The notes under the pieces: model-generated
Told to the model about the DNA's origin: nothing
The model's database searches: none
The model's input: the letters and a program-made list of their open reading frames with translations, nothing else
Shown: one piece after another, positions 1 through 8,429 of the stretch
Position numbering within the stretch: the first letter of the stretch is position 1
How the letters are laid out: every line of letters starts with the position of its first letter
DNA from: Methanobrevibacter sp.
GTDB lineage: Archaea; Methanobacteriota; Methanobacteria; Methanobacteriales; Methanobacteriaceae
Assembly (NCBI GenBank): GCA_017652345.1
Contig: JAGCBE010000379.1
Span: 1-13,649 of the forward strand
Direction: 5' to 3'
Length of the DNA stretch: 13,649 nucleotides
Position numbers and translations under genes: made by a program

Positions 1-6
1 CCAGAG

Positions 7-1146
7 ATGCCAAATCAATTATCAAAAACTCCCAAAAATTTTAGCAGAGACAACTACTGGTTAAAAGAAACACAAGATCAAGTTGATGCCTACTGGGTTA
101 TGAGACCGAATCATGTGGATGTTGAACAAGAAATGCATTTTGGTCAAGAGGACTATGAAACATATGAAGTTGTTGCTCAATCTGTAAAAGATGATAAAGG
201 TCAAATAATTTCTGACGACTGGAGAAGATTTGTTTTTAGAGATATTCATTATGATTGTCCTATAGGAACAAAATTCAAGGTTGGACCTGGATATGATACA
301 ACTGCACCTGAAGATGATAAATTAATCTTTCTTGTTTTTAATAAACAAAATGAATTAACTGCAACAAATGGTGTTGTAACAAGAAGATGTAATGGTACTC
401 TTGGATCAACTTATTTAGATAATCATGGTGTTTTACAATATCATTATGAACCTGCTGTTCAACAAAATTTAAGCAGCACAGATTTTCATTATAATAAAAT
501 GGCAAATGACCCAAGTGGAGATCTTACAATAGTTGTTCAACATAATAAATATACAAGAAACTATTATATAAATCAAAGATTTATAATTGGTTATGATAGA
601 GTATATAGAATAAGCAATATTGATAAATTTTATTCTAATGATACTTTTCATCCTGAAAATGTAGGATTAATTACACTTCATATGTCTATTGATAGCATTG
701 GAGAAAAAGATGATTTTGCAACAAGAATTGCATATAATGATCCTGATGATGTTAACCAATTAGAAGAAGTAAGAGTTGAAGATTATTATATTTTAGTTAC
801 TGCTCCTGATGAATTACAAATTGGAGCTCCTGATGGTAGTATACTTCCTGATGTATTACCAATTGTATTAGCAACTGGATATAATACTTTTAAAGCATAC
901 TTATATAATGGGGATGACAAACAAAATACTAATTTACATTTAGATTGTGAAATTGAAGGAATGGATCAAACTGAAATGAGTAAATATATTAGTGTTGAAT
1001 TTGAAGCAGACAATACCTTTAAAGTATTAAAGAAGAGATATTGTACAAAGCCGTTAAAATTAAGATTTTATTTACCAGCGGGAGAAAGTCCTGTTGGACA
1101 ATTAATTGAGACAATTTTAACAGTCAGCTTAGCAGGAATTCTATAA
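7..1146 (+). CDS. Phage virion structural protein with Ig-like C-terminal domain (5' end uncertain)
   Basis: I do not recognise a named family with certainty. The 379-residue protein is acidic and rich in beta-strand-like sequence, with no signal peptide or membrane segment. A central stretch around residues 190-245 (YINQRFIIGYDRVYRISNI, then GLITLHMS, then a DD-rich turn and FATRIAYN) resembles the 'RF.. G..Y.V..ID... G.I.LTL' pattern of small phage connector and virion proteins. Residues about 275-379 (PDVLPIVLATGYNTFKAYL to the end) look like an Ig-like domain of the kind often appended to virion proteins. The reading frame is open to the window edge, and only six bases precede the ATG. 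No ribosome site can therefore be judged and the gene may start further upstream. It lies upstream of a block of fibre genes, which supports a head-tail or tail structural role. The structural call is fairly safe; the exact role is a guess. Confidence 0.7.
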   Translation: MPNQLSKTPKNFSRDNYWLKETQDQVDAYWVMRPNHVDVEQEMHFGQEDYETYEVVAQSVKDDKGQIISDDWRRFVFRDIHYDCPIGTKFKVGPGYDTTAPEDDKLIFLVFNKQNELTATNGVVTRRCNGTLGSTYLDNHGVLQYHYEPAVQQNLSSTDFHYNKMANDPSGDLTIVVQHNKYTRNYYINQRFIIGYDRVYRISNIDKFYSNDTFHPENVGLITLHMSIDSIGEKDDFATRIAYNDPDDVNQLEEVRVEDYYILVTAPDELQIGAPDGSILPDVLPIVLATGYNTFKAYLYNGDDKQNTNLHLDCEIEGMDQTEMSKYISVEFEADNTFKVLKKRYCTKPLKLRFYLPAGESPVGQLIETILTVSLAGIL

Positions 1147-1185
1147 AAGGGTAAAAAGGAAATTGGACGGAGGATAGTAATACAG

Positions 1186-1644
1186 ATGGGAAATAATATA
1201 AATAGTACACCAAGACTACAAATCCAAAAATATTACCCAAATAAACGTGATCAAGAGGGCAATAGTAATTGGCAAGATGGCGAATTAGTACATGCTGATC
1301 AAATGAATCACATAGAAAATGGGCTGGCTGAAGTGAGTAAGCTTGATTTAACACCAGAAGATGGTTCTCTAAGTGGAGTAACATCTGACGGTGTTTTTCA
1401 TGCTATAGAAAGTGCAAAATTGGTACTCAGTGATCATATTGGATCGAAAGTTCCAAAACAATTAAGTGTTCTTCCACAGGTTAGTAGTAGTGCTAATAGG
1501 AAGACACTTTTGGTTTATGTAGATAATAATGGGACACCAAGTAGGATGTCCGTAGATGATATAACAAATTCGAAAATTCGTACAGTACAGGGCGTTTTAC
1601 CAGACGATCTGCAAGCTGGGGATTATGTTTTCGTAGAAAAATAA
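1186..1644 (+). CDS. Short fibre/baseplate-type protein with shared N-terminal attachment motif
   Basis: The protein is 152 residues. Residues about 24-46 carry NWQDGELVHADQMNHIENG, a motif common at the N-terminus of tail-fibre and baseplate-associated proteins of Firmicutes phages. The 1368-residue fibre encoded further down carries a close relative (NWQEGDYVTAANMNHIEDG), so the two probably dock on the virion in a similar way or share ancestry. The C-terminal part (QGVLPDDLQAGDYVFVEK) looks like a small beta domain. A GGAGG at 1169-1173 precedes the ATG with a longish spacer of 12 bases. The stop is followed directly by the ribosome site of the next fibre gene, so the two are probably co-transcribed. 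Fibre association is inferred from the motif and neighbours, not from a recognised full-length family. Confidence 0.8.
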   Translation: MGNNINSTPRLQIQKYYPNKRDQEGNSNWQDGELVHADQMNHIENGLAEVSKLDLTPEDGSLSGVTSDGVFHAIESAKLVLSDHIGSKVPKQLSVLPQVSSSANRKTLLVYVDNNGTPSRMSVDDITNSKIRTVQGVLPDDLQAGDYVFVEK

Positions 1645-1662
1645 AAGGAGGTATTAAGTTCA

Positions 1663-3489
1663 ATGGCGAATGAAACTATAAATCAATATATAATCAAGCA
1701 ATTGCAAGCTGACGGTAGTCTTTTAATACTTCATCCCGAAACAGATGCTGCGATCGTGCTAGTAAAGAAGGGAGAAAATGATTATCCAGGAGATGCTGCG
1801 AATGTGCAAGCTGCTCTTGAAGAATTATTTGCAATGGTCCAACAAAGTGGTGTAACTGGAGTTAAGGGTAATAATGAATCCAATTATCGTCAAGGTAATG
1901 TAAATTTAACACCTGGTAATATTGGAGCCGTTGCTGCTAATGAGGCAATTTCTGGTGCTACTCATACTAAAATTAAATATGATAGTAAGGGATTAGTAAT
2001 TGAAGGTAGCGATGCAACATTAGATGATATTGCTGATGGAAGTACGAGAAAATTAAGTGACTATGCACCAAAGTCAACAGCTGTTACTTATGTTGCATAT
2101 GACACAGTAAATAAAAAATTAACAAAAACAATAAATGGAAGCACAACAGATGTTGTAAGTGTAGCTACTTTAAAAGTTGATTTGGGACTTGATAATGTAA
2201 CAAACAATGCTCAAATTAAGGGACTTGGAACTGGAACTACACAAGGACATTTCGTTGTTTGGGGTGCAGATGGTTATACTGTAGCCGATGGTGGAGCAAC
2301 TACTCAATTTGCTACTGCAGCACAAGGTGAAAAAGCTGATAGTGCACTTCAAGAAGCTGACTTCTCGTTTGGTAGTTATGATGCAAACAAACATTCTGTT
2401 GCTACTTTAGGTAGTGATGGGAAAGTTCCTGAAGCACAATTACCAAGTTATGTAGATGATGTAATTGAATCATATATTGTTACTGGAGCAACTCCTTTAT
2501 CTGAAGGATGGTTAAGTAAAACACCTAGTGGATCTGCTTTTGTTCCTGAGTTAGGTAAGATTTATGTTGTATTAACTCCTGAAAGTGAATATACAAATAA
2601 AACTTATAGATGGGGTGGAACTACTTATGTTGTAATTAGTGATAGTTTAGTTATTGGTACAACTGCTGGTACTGCTTATGATGGTGCAAGTGGGCAAGCT
2701 AATGCCGATGCTATTACAGCTTTGGAAGGCAAATTCAGTGGTAATATGGCTAAAGATTCAGATAAATTAGACGGACATCATGCAAGTTATTTTGCTATTG
2801 CAACTGATTTAAGTGCAATCTCTGCTTATTTTGATAGTAATGGAGTAGCAAAGAAAGCAACTGCAGATGCTCTTGGTAATACTATTTCTTCTACATATCA
2901 ACCTCAAATATTAAGCACTCCTATTACTGTTGATGGAACTGCTTATACAAATTTAATTGATATTATAACTGCGCTTAACACATTAGCAACTGCTGCTAAT
3001 AGTTTAGCTGGTTTAGCTCAACCTAAAATTTTGTCAACTGCTATAACTGTTGATGGAACAAGTAAGACAACTGTTGAAGAAGCCCTTGCTGCAATCAATA
3101 CTTTAGCTGCGACAAATAAAACTAATATTGGAACAAACACAACTAATATTGCAACTAATGCAGACGATATTAGCACATTAAAAGGTTATTTTACAAACAA
3201 TGGTGTAGCATTAAAAGCCGTAAAATTAAATACTGCCAGAAGTATTTCCGCAACTGGGGATATCAGTTGGACTGTAACATTTGATGGTAGTGGAGATGTA
3301 ATTGGTACTGCTACACTTGCAGATAGCGGAGTAACTCCTGGTACATACAGTGCTGTGGCAGTTGATGCAAAGGGTCGTGTAACCGCTGGTGGACAAATAA
3401 TCGAAATTGGCGTTAAGAGTGATGATCCTATTACAAATCAACCTTCAGATAGTTTAGCCGTTGGTGGTTTATTCTTCGAACAAATATAA
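1663..3489 (+). CDS. Tail fibre protein (608 residues)
   Basis: This is a typical long, low-complexity phage fibre rich in Thr, Ala, Gly, Asn and Asp. Recognisable fibre motifs occur in order. YRQGNVNLTPGNIGA lies near residues 75-90 and FVPELGKIYVV followed by NKTYRWGGTTYV near 290-325. SDKLDGHHASYFA lies near 365-378. Toward the C-terminus, DSGVTPGTYSAVAVDAKG leads to the short terminal element DSLAVGGLFFEQI. Two imperfect repeats of about 30 residues, beginning QPQILSTPITVDGT (about 413) and QPKILSTAITVDGT (about 453), indicate stacked shaft repeats, followed by a TNxTNIxTN heptad-like stretch that may be a trimeric coiled coil. AAGGAGG at 1645-1651 fixes the start. It presumably trimerises and contributes to host contact or head/tail decoration; the receptor cannot be read from sequence. 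Confidence 0.88.
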   Translation: MANETINQYIIKQLQADGSLLILHPETDAAIVLVKKGENDYPGDAANVQAALEELFAMVQQSGVTGVKGNNESNYRQGNVNLTPGNIGAVAANEAISGATHTKIKYDSKGLVIEGSDATLDDIADGSTRKLSDYAPKSTAVTYVAYDTVNKKLTKTINGSTTDVVSVATLKVDLGLDNVTNNAQIKGLGTGTTQGHFVVWGADGYTVADGGATTQFATAAQGEKADSALQEADFSFGSYDANKHSVATLGSDGKVPEAQLPSYVDDVIESYIVTGATPLSEGWLSKTPSGSAFVPELGKIYVVLTPESEYTNKTYRWGGTTYVVISDSLVIGTTAGTAYDGASGQANADAITALEGKFSGNMAKDSDKLDGHHASYFAIATDLSAISAYFDSNGVAKKATADALGNTISSTYQPQILSTPITVDGTAYTNLIDIITALNTLATAANSLAGLAQPKILSTAITVDGTSKTTVEEALAAINTLAATNKTNIGTNTTNIATNADDISTLKGYFTNNGVALKAVKLNTARSISATGDISWTVTFDGSGDVIGTATLADSGVTPGTYSAVAVDAKGRVTAGGQIIEIGVKSDDPITNQPSDSLAVGGLFFEQI

Positions 3490-3508
3490 TAAAAAAGGAG
3501 GGTAAGTA

Positions 3509-3820
3509 ATGGATAACAATGCTGAAAACGAATTAGACATTATTGGTACTTATCGTCCTAAATTTAAAGATAAGAATGGTAACATGCAAGAGTTGCCTCT
3601 TGATGCTACCACCGTAAAAGGGATTGATGTTACTAATACTGCAAATTTAATAAATGGTGCAGGTTTTATTACTACACCAATTCCTGAAGCTCCTAAATCA
3701 AATGGGGTTTGGAAGTTAATATGCCAAATTACAAATGGCATTCAAAATTATAGATGGGTCGCAGATACAGACCTAGATTGGCATTTGCTAAAATTAGATA
3801 GCACTTGGCCTTTACAATAA
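3509..3820 (+). CDS. Small fibre-associated protein
   Basis: The protein is 103 residues with a strong GGAGGG ribosome site at 3497-3502. The N-terminus (LDIIGTYRPKFKDKNGNMQ) is followed by a linker, then a compact C-terminal element around residues 68-85 (GVWKLICQITNGIQNYRWV). The pattern 'G.w.L.c.v.NG...Y.WV' recurs at the ends of phage fibre and decoration proteins and is probably a small beta domain. It sits between two fibre genes with short spacers and is likely co-expressed with them. It could be a fibre chaperone, a tip subunit or a decoration protein; the sequence does not decide between these. Confidence 0.78.
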   Translation: MDNNAENELDIIGTYRPKFKDKNGNMQELPLDATTVKGIDVTNTANLINGAGFITTPIPEAPKSNGVWKLICQITNGIQNYRWVADTDLDWHLLKLDSTWPLQ

Positions 3821-3846
3821 AAATTTTTTAAGGAGGAATAATAAAA

Positions 3847-6800
3847 ATGGCTTATCCTGATAAAGACAGATACATACCTAATAAGGGTACTGCAGGGCAC
3901 AGCAATTGGCAAGAAGGTGATTATGTCACTGCGGCTAATATGAATCATATTGAAGATGGTATTGACCAAGCGGTGCAAGATGCAGAAACTTATGCAGATG
4001 CTGCTGTGAATACTGTAAAATTTATTGGTGGTAGTTCTGCTCCTACTACTTCCACTGTTGGAACAGTAGGTCAAAAATATTTATATACAAATGGCACAAC
4101 CAAGATTATATATGAATGCGTTGATGCTAGTAATCCTTACAAATGGGAAATTTTATACAGATACGATACTGCAGGAGAAAAATGGTATCGTACAGACACA
4201 GATGGCGATATAATTGATGTTTCATCATTAATTGCTGAATTTGAGGGCGATCTTGCTGCTGTGGTTAAAGATATTGAAGATGGTACAATTGAAGCTGGAA
4301 AAGCTGTTGCTGCTAAATCTATCGAAAATGTTTCTGAAGATTCAGGATCAACTCAAGATGAGCCATTTGTTATTCAAGGAACTGGAACAGCTAATGGAAC
4401 CGCAAGCGTAGATACGAGTCCTGTTGCAAAACAATTAGAAAAACAAGGCAATAGCGCTGTGGTAAATCAACAAATATATAATACAACTAAAAATGATACT
4501 ATTGATAATAGTTCTGGTTCATCAACTATATATGGTAATTGGAGTTTTAACTTTTCAAGTGGAAACAATGTTATTTTAAATCATGAATATATAGTAATGG
4601 TTTATGGTAGTATAACTGTAACTGGTTCTGGAAATGCTTTATTATATTTAAATACTGGTAATAATCAAGGAACCTTTTATAATTTTAAAGATGGTCCTGG
4701 ATGTACAATTAAAAAAATCACATCTATACAGGCACCAACAGCAACTGCTGGTTTATTTACACAAATTGGGCCATATACCAAATTAGTGTTTAATGGTTCT
4801 GTTCATATGATCGACCTAACTCAATGGTTCAACGGCAATATCCCTCAAGACATCATCGCTGATCCAAAACGTTTCTTCAACTATTATGGTGGAAGTCTTG
4901 CTTATAATGCTGGAACTCTTACAAACGGAACTGGTCGTTATTTAGTTAACAAGCATAGAAATTTATGGGACGAAGAAGCTGAAAGTGGAGATTTAGATGT
5001 TAATACGGGCCAAACTATAACTTCTTCAACATATATTAGAAGTAAATATTTTAATAGTTTAGTTCCAGGATCAAAATATTACTTACATTCAGAATCTGTA
5101 AATAAGAATTACGTGTTCTTTTACGATCAAGCTAAGAATTTTATTTCATATTATAAACCAGGTGGTTTTAATAATGAATATTTTAATGCTCCTGCTAATG
5201 CTTTTTATTTTAAAGTAACAAGTAATCAAGCTTCTTACGCAAGTAAAATCACGATTTCATTGTATTATAGCCCAGATGAAGGCGGTGCAGACTACGATCA
5301 ATACTTCCCTTATGAAGTACCAAGTGTATACGAAACTGGTAATGAAGTATTGAGATCTGCAGGTGAAGTAAGAGATATTAAAACTCCTGATGGAACAATT
5401 ACCAGATATGTTGGTAGTGTTGATTTATCTACATTAAGTTGGAATGGCAGTAGCGGTTCTTATTATGTTGGTGGATCATCATTATGGGGAAATACTAATC
5501 TAGACTTATTGCACGCTGTTTATTATGCAAAAACTGGTGGATCTAGTGGTGATAATTCTATGGAAGTTGTCAATGGTAATTTAGTTATTCATTCGACTGC
5601 TACTCCAACAGGAATATTATATTTTAGATTAGCAACTCCAACAACCGAACAAGGTACAACATTTGCCGAAAACATCGAAATTGATGATTACGGCACAATG
5701 GAATGGTTGTCTACATATGACGCTGAAAATCCTAATAACAATGTCTACACAGCCGTACCACAAGCATGCAAGATTTTCTATCCTGCAGACATGGTATTAT
5801 TCTTAGACTCACTGGGTCAAAGAACAGACATTGATTGGGACGCTGAAAATGTTGTAAGTCAAAGTCAGTTAGCAGAGACTAACCAAGAAATTACGAATAT
5901 TAAGAACGGCACAACTTCAGTTGGTCATGCAGACACATCTGCATCACTTGATACTGAGCTTGGTGTAGATGATGAAACTCCATTTGCTTATCAAACAGCT
6001 GGTGGTGAAAGTGATATCACAACTGGTATGCAACAATTGAAGAAATTGGTTGGATGCAAGATAGTTAAGAATCAATTAGTTCAACCATATACTACTTCTG
6101 AAACTAATAATGGTGTAACAAGGACTTATAATAGTACTACTAAAAAATATCATTTTGAAGGAACAATTAATAACGCACGTGTTACTTTATCTGTTGCATA
6201 TCCTCCAACAATTAATGGTCATAAGTATTTGATTTATGTAATTGTTAGTGGAACAAGTGATGTAGCATTTTATTTCCATGATGCTACTTGGGCACAAGGT
6301 TCTATGAACATTAGCGTTCCAGCATCAAGTACGAGTGGACAAAGAAATCATTCAGGAGTAAAAACAGCTAGTGCAACTACTAATTTACAATACTTATTTG
6401 ACACATCTGTAGATGTAACAGGTAGCGTTAATCTTGATATAGATCTTAGGATAATTGACTTAACTCAAATGTTTGGTAATAACAATATAGTTAGTGCTCT
6501 TATTCCATCTACAACAGATGCTGAAAATAGTGCTGCTATTCTATCATTCCTAGGCGGATGGTTACCAACAGAATATGACACAGGTTCATTTACAGAATGT
6601 AAATCAGCTAAGTTAAAGATGGTTGATTATAACTTATATAATGGTGTTAATGAAGTTACTGGAACAAATGTTCAATCAACAGAAATAACTTTAGATACAC
6701 CAATTATTGCTACAGGACAAAATATTGCCGTTATTGCTAAAACTACAGCACTTAGTGCATTTGTTAATTTTAAAGATGAAAATAATAATCTAATTTGTGA

Positions 6801-7953
6801 ATTCTTTTTAAATCAAAATGGTCCTACTGGATATAAATATGGTAGAGGAAAGTATGGTAATGCAGATTATTGTATTCCTGTTGGTACAATTATTAAAAAG
6901 ATTAAATTCTTTTATGATGGTGCTGGTGCTACAACTGGTTCATTTAAATATGAAGATATAGCTGTGTTTAATTATTGGGATGGATCTCGTATAGGTTATG
7001 AACCTTATGCTGAACATATTGTAAATTTACCTAACCAAGATCTAAATGGAATTCTTGTTTTATCGGATGGTAACGTAGTTGCTGATGGTGATGAGTTATA
7101 TCCAAATGGTGAAGGTAATAAGAAGAGATACGGAACTATCAATTTAGGAACATTAGATTGGAATTATAATTCAACTCAGCATGTAATGTTGTCTAGTAAT
7201 ATAAACGATATGATATTAGGTACGGTTTATTTACCAAATATTCAGTGTACTAAGTATATGACAGATACAGATGGGCATGTTTGGGCAAACACAAGTGATA
7301 AAACTATCTGTATACAATATAATTATAAAAAATTAATGGTATGTGATAGTACTTATACAGATGCTACTGTCTTTAAAACTGCTATGAATGGAGTTTATCT
7401 AATTTACGAACTAGCAGAAGAACAAGATCTAGAAGCTTCAACATTTGCTGAAAACATCTATGTAGATGACTTTGGCACAATGCAATTCCTTGATGAAAAT
7501 GATAATCAAATTGTTGGATTACAAGGTAATGAAGTATTCTATAAAGCTAATATTGCTGGTTTTGCCGAAAGCTTATATGCTAAGACTGATGGTGATCCTG
7601 ATGATTTAGTAACTCAAGAAGACTTAGTTGGTTACGATAAAACTGAGGATTTATCGTCTTTTATTACTGATGCTATTATTACAACAACAGGTTTAAAAGT
7701 TATTAAGATTGGTAAATTAATTACAATAAGTGGAAGACTTATGAATGATAGTGGAAGTTCAATTACTGCTGAAACAGCATTATTTAAGTTACCTTCAAGT
7801 GTAATAGCTGTAGCAGGTAATTTCAGAATACCTTTTATAAATGGTGCACAAATTGATTCTGTAATTATTAGTGCTTCAGGAGAATTAAGTTGTTCACATG
7901 AAATTGTAAATGGTGCTTATTTGCATTTTAGTATTTCATATGCTGTTGCTTAA
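3847..7953 (+). CDS. Large modular tail fibre / receptor-binding protein with a switchable C-terminus
   Basis: The protein is 1368 residues, with AGGAGG at 3831-3836. Residues about 18-40 carry the docking motif NWQEGDYVTAANMNHIEDG. The rest is two diverged copies of a roughly 530-residue module. Copy 1 has IDLTQWFNGN (about 322), a jelly-roll-like domain, VDLSTLSW (about 525) and TFAENIEIDDYGTM (about 605). Copy 2 has IDLTQMFGNN (about 870), INLGTLDWNY (about 1097) and TFAENIYVDDFGTM (about 1199). A linker then reaches KTEDL at residues 1265-1269, where the recombination core lies. The last 99 residues (about 1270-1368, ending in HFSISYAVA) form a different small beta domain, as at many fibre tips. 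Inference: this tip can be exchanged with two silent modules on the opposite strand, giving products of 1389 or 1387 residues. It is the likely main host-recognition protein of the window. Confidence 0.9.
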   Translation: MAYPDKDRYIPNKGTAGHSNWQEGDYVTAANMNHIEDGIDQAVQDAETYADAAVNTVKFIGGSSAPTTSTVGTVGQKYLYTNGTTKIIYECVDASNPYKWEILYRYDTAGEKWYRTDTDGDIIDVSSLIAEFEGDLAAVVKDIEDGTIEAGKAVAAKSIENVSEDSGSTQDEPFVIQGTGTANGTASVDTSPVAKQLEKQGNSAVVNQQIYNTTKNDTIDNSSGSSTIYGNWSFNFSSGNNVILNHEYIVMVYGSITVTGSGNALLYLNTGNNQGTFYNFKDGPGCTIKKITSIQAPTATAGLFTQIGPYTKLVFNGSVHMIDLTQWFNGNIPQDIIADPKRFFNYYGGSLAYNAGTLTNGTGRYLVNKHRNLWDEEAESGDLDVNTGQTITSSTYIRSKYFNSLVPGSKYYLHSESVNKNYVFFYDQAKNFISYYKPGGFNNEYFNAPANAFYFKVTSNQASYASKITISLYYSPDEGGADYDQYFPYEVPSVYETGNEVLRSAGEVRDIKTPDGTITRYVGSVDLSTLSWNGSSGSYYVGGSSLWGNTNLDLLHAVYYAKTGGSSGDNSMEVVNGNLVIHSTATPTGILYFRLATPTTEQGTTFAENIEIDDYGTMEWLSTYDAENPNNNVYTAVPQACKIFYPADMVLFLDSLGQRTDIDWDAENVVSQSQLAETNQEITNIKNGTTSVGHADTSASLDTELGVDDETPFAYQTAGGESDITTGMQQLKKLVGCKIVKNQLVQPYTTSETNNGVTRTYNSTTKKYHFEGTINNARVTLSVAYPPTINGHKYLIYVIVSGTSDVAFYFHDATWAQGSMNISVPASSTSGQRNHSGVKTASATTNLQYLFDTSVDVTGSVNLDIDLRIIDLTQMFGNNNIVSALIPSTTDAENSAAILSFLGGWLPTEYDTGSFTECKSAKLKMVDYNLYNGVNEVTGTNVQSTEITLDTPIIATGQNIAVIAKTTALSAFVNFKDENNNLICEFFLNQNGPTGYKYGRGKYGNADYCIPVGTIIKKIKFFYDGAGATTGSFKYEDIAVFNYWDGSRIGYEPYAEHIVNLPNQDLNGILVLSDGNVVADGDELYPNGEGNKKRYGTINLGTLDWNYNSTQHVMLSSNINDMILGTVYLPNIQCTKYMTDTDGHVWANTSDKTICIQYNYKKLMVCDSTYTDATVFKTAMNGVYLIYELAEEQDLEASTFAENIYVDDFGTMQFLDENDNQIVGLQGNEVFYKANIAGFAESLYAKTDGDPDDLVTQEDLVGYDKTEDLSSFITDAIITTTGLKVIKIGKLITISGRLMNDSGSSITAETALFKLPSSVIAVAGNFRIPFINGAQIDSVIISASGELSCSHEIVNGAYLHFSISYAVA
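7634..7657 (+). repeat. Putative recombination site A (+ orientation, inside the fibre gene)
   Basis: The 8-bp arms ACGATAAA (7634-7641) and TTTATCGT (7650-7657) are perfect inverted repeats around the asymmetric 8-bp spacer ACTGAGGA (7642-7649). The 14-bp core 7641-7654 recurs exactly, in inverted orientation, at 8409-8422 and 8786-8799. The 17 bp at 7638-7654 match 8409-8425 exactly. The site encodes KTEDL in the fibre frame. Arm-spacer-arm geometry with an asymmetric spacer fits a tyrosine-recombinase crossover site. The central GA dinucleotide means a serine invertase is not excluded. Confidence 0.75.
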
Positions 7954-8000
7954 TAGTTGTTAGCTTATGAAAAGGCAGTGGTATATAAAAATATTTTAAT

Positions 8001-8040
8001 TTTTATATTAGGGAGATTTTAATATCTCCCTAATATAAAA
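8001..8040. repeat. Perfect 17-bp inverted repeat (strong hairpin) between the convergent reading frames
   Basis: The left arm at 8001-8017 is exactly complementary to the right arm at 8024-8040, with a 6-base loop (TTTAAT). The core of each arm is TATTAGGGAGAT or its complement. It lies between the stop of the fibre gene (7953) and the stop of the first silent module (8047), so it follows whichever tip module is in the expressed position in either orientation. The arms end with T on the 5' side and A on the 3' side, and no U-tract follows in either direction. It is therefore not a textbook intrinsic terminator; it may protect or end the mRNA. Confidence 0.75.
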
Positions 8041-8046
8041 TAATAA

Positions 8047-8424
8047 TTATGCTTTCTCGTATGCTAATAATACGCCTTTCATAGCGTTTTTGAATGCTGT
8101 GGCATCGGTGTAAGAAGTATCTTTAATAAATACTTGTGTTGCTGTATCTAATGAAGACCAAATGCAATTATTATCACTTGGATATGAACCACTATAACCA
8201 GCATTATTAGTCTTGTATTTTGTACACAACAATTTGTTTGTTGAACTTGCTTTTCCTGTTATATTACCAGAAAATACGCCATTGTAGTATGTCCAATTTA
8301 TTGTTCCCAAATCCACAAAGTCGGTATTATCAAAGTTTAAACTTTCTTTTACACACAAGCATTGTCTTAATGTGCCACCTAAAGCATCTTTTAATCCGAA
8401 AATACCCAATAAATCCTCAGTTTT
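8047..8424 (-). CDS. Silent alternative fibre-tip module 1 (promoterless, no start signal)
   Basis: Read on the - strand, this open frame runs from KTEDL at the recombination core through GIFGLKDALGGTLRQ and a VDLGTINWTYYNG domain to the end, LLAYEKA. There are 120 residues after KTEDL. It has no ribosome site; the only nearby start is a TTG just past the core, so it is not an independent gene. The domain is homologous to residues about 1095-1190 of the large fibre (shared patterns DLG..xW, CTKY, TYTDAT.FK.AM.GV...YE) and to the second silent module. Its frame at the core is the same as the fibre's, so inversion between the core here and the one in the fibre would join it in frame. The length and lack of interruptions argue for selection while silent or recent expression. 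Confidence 0.7.
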   Translation of the reverse strand, partial: KTEDLLGIFGLKDALGGTLRQCLCVKESLNFDNTDFVDLGTINWTYYNGVFSGNITGKASSTNKLLCTKYKTNNAGYSGSYPSDNNCIWSSLDTATQVFIKDTSYTDATAFKNAMKGVLLAYEKA

Positions 8425-8429
8425 AAATT
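8406..8429 (-). repeat. Putative recombination site B (- orientation, start of silent module 1)
   Basis: On the - strand the left arm is AATTTAAA, the spacer is ACTGAGGA (plus-strand 8414-8421) and the right arm is TTTATTGG. The spacer is identical to that of the site in the fibre gene. The inner right-arm bases TTTAT are conserved, while outer arm bases have diverged. Orientation is inverted relative to the fibre-gene site, so recombination between the two would invert about 770 bp. The stop codon of the neighbouring silent module (8430-8432) abuts it, so modules are packed as site, coding frame, stop. Confidence 0.68.

Noticed and set aside
8001..8040. Calling the hairpin a standard Rho-independent terminator
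   Set aside because: The U-tract that should follow the stem is absent in both directions; the arms end in A on the 3' side.
8220..8426. A + strand 68-codon frame within the cassette
   Set aside because: Its composition (runs of Leu, Tyr and Ser) and lack of a ribosome site mark it as the shadow of the - strand module.
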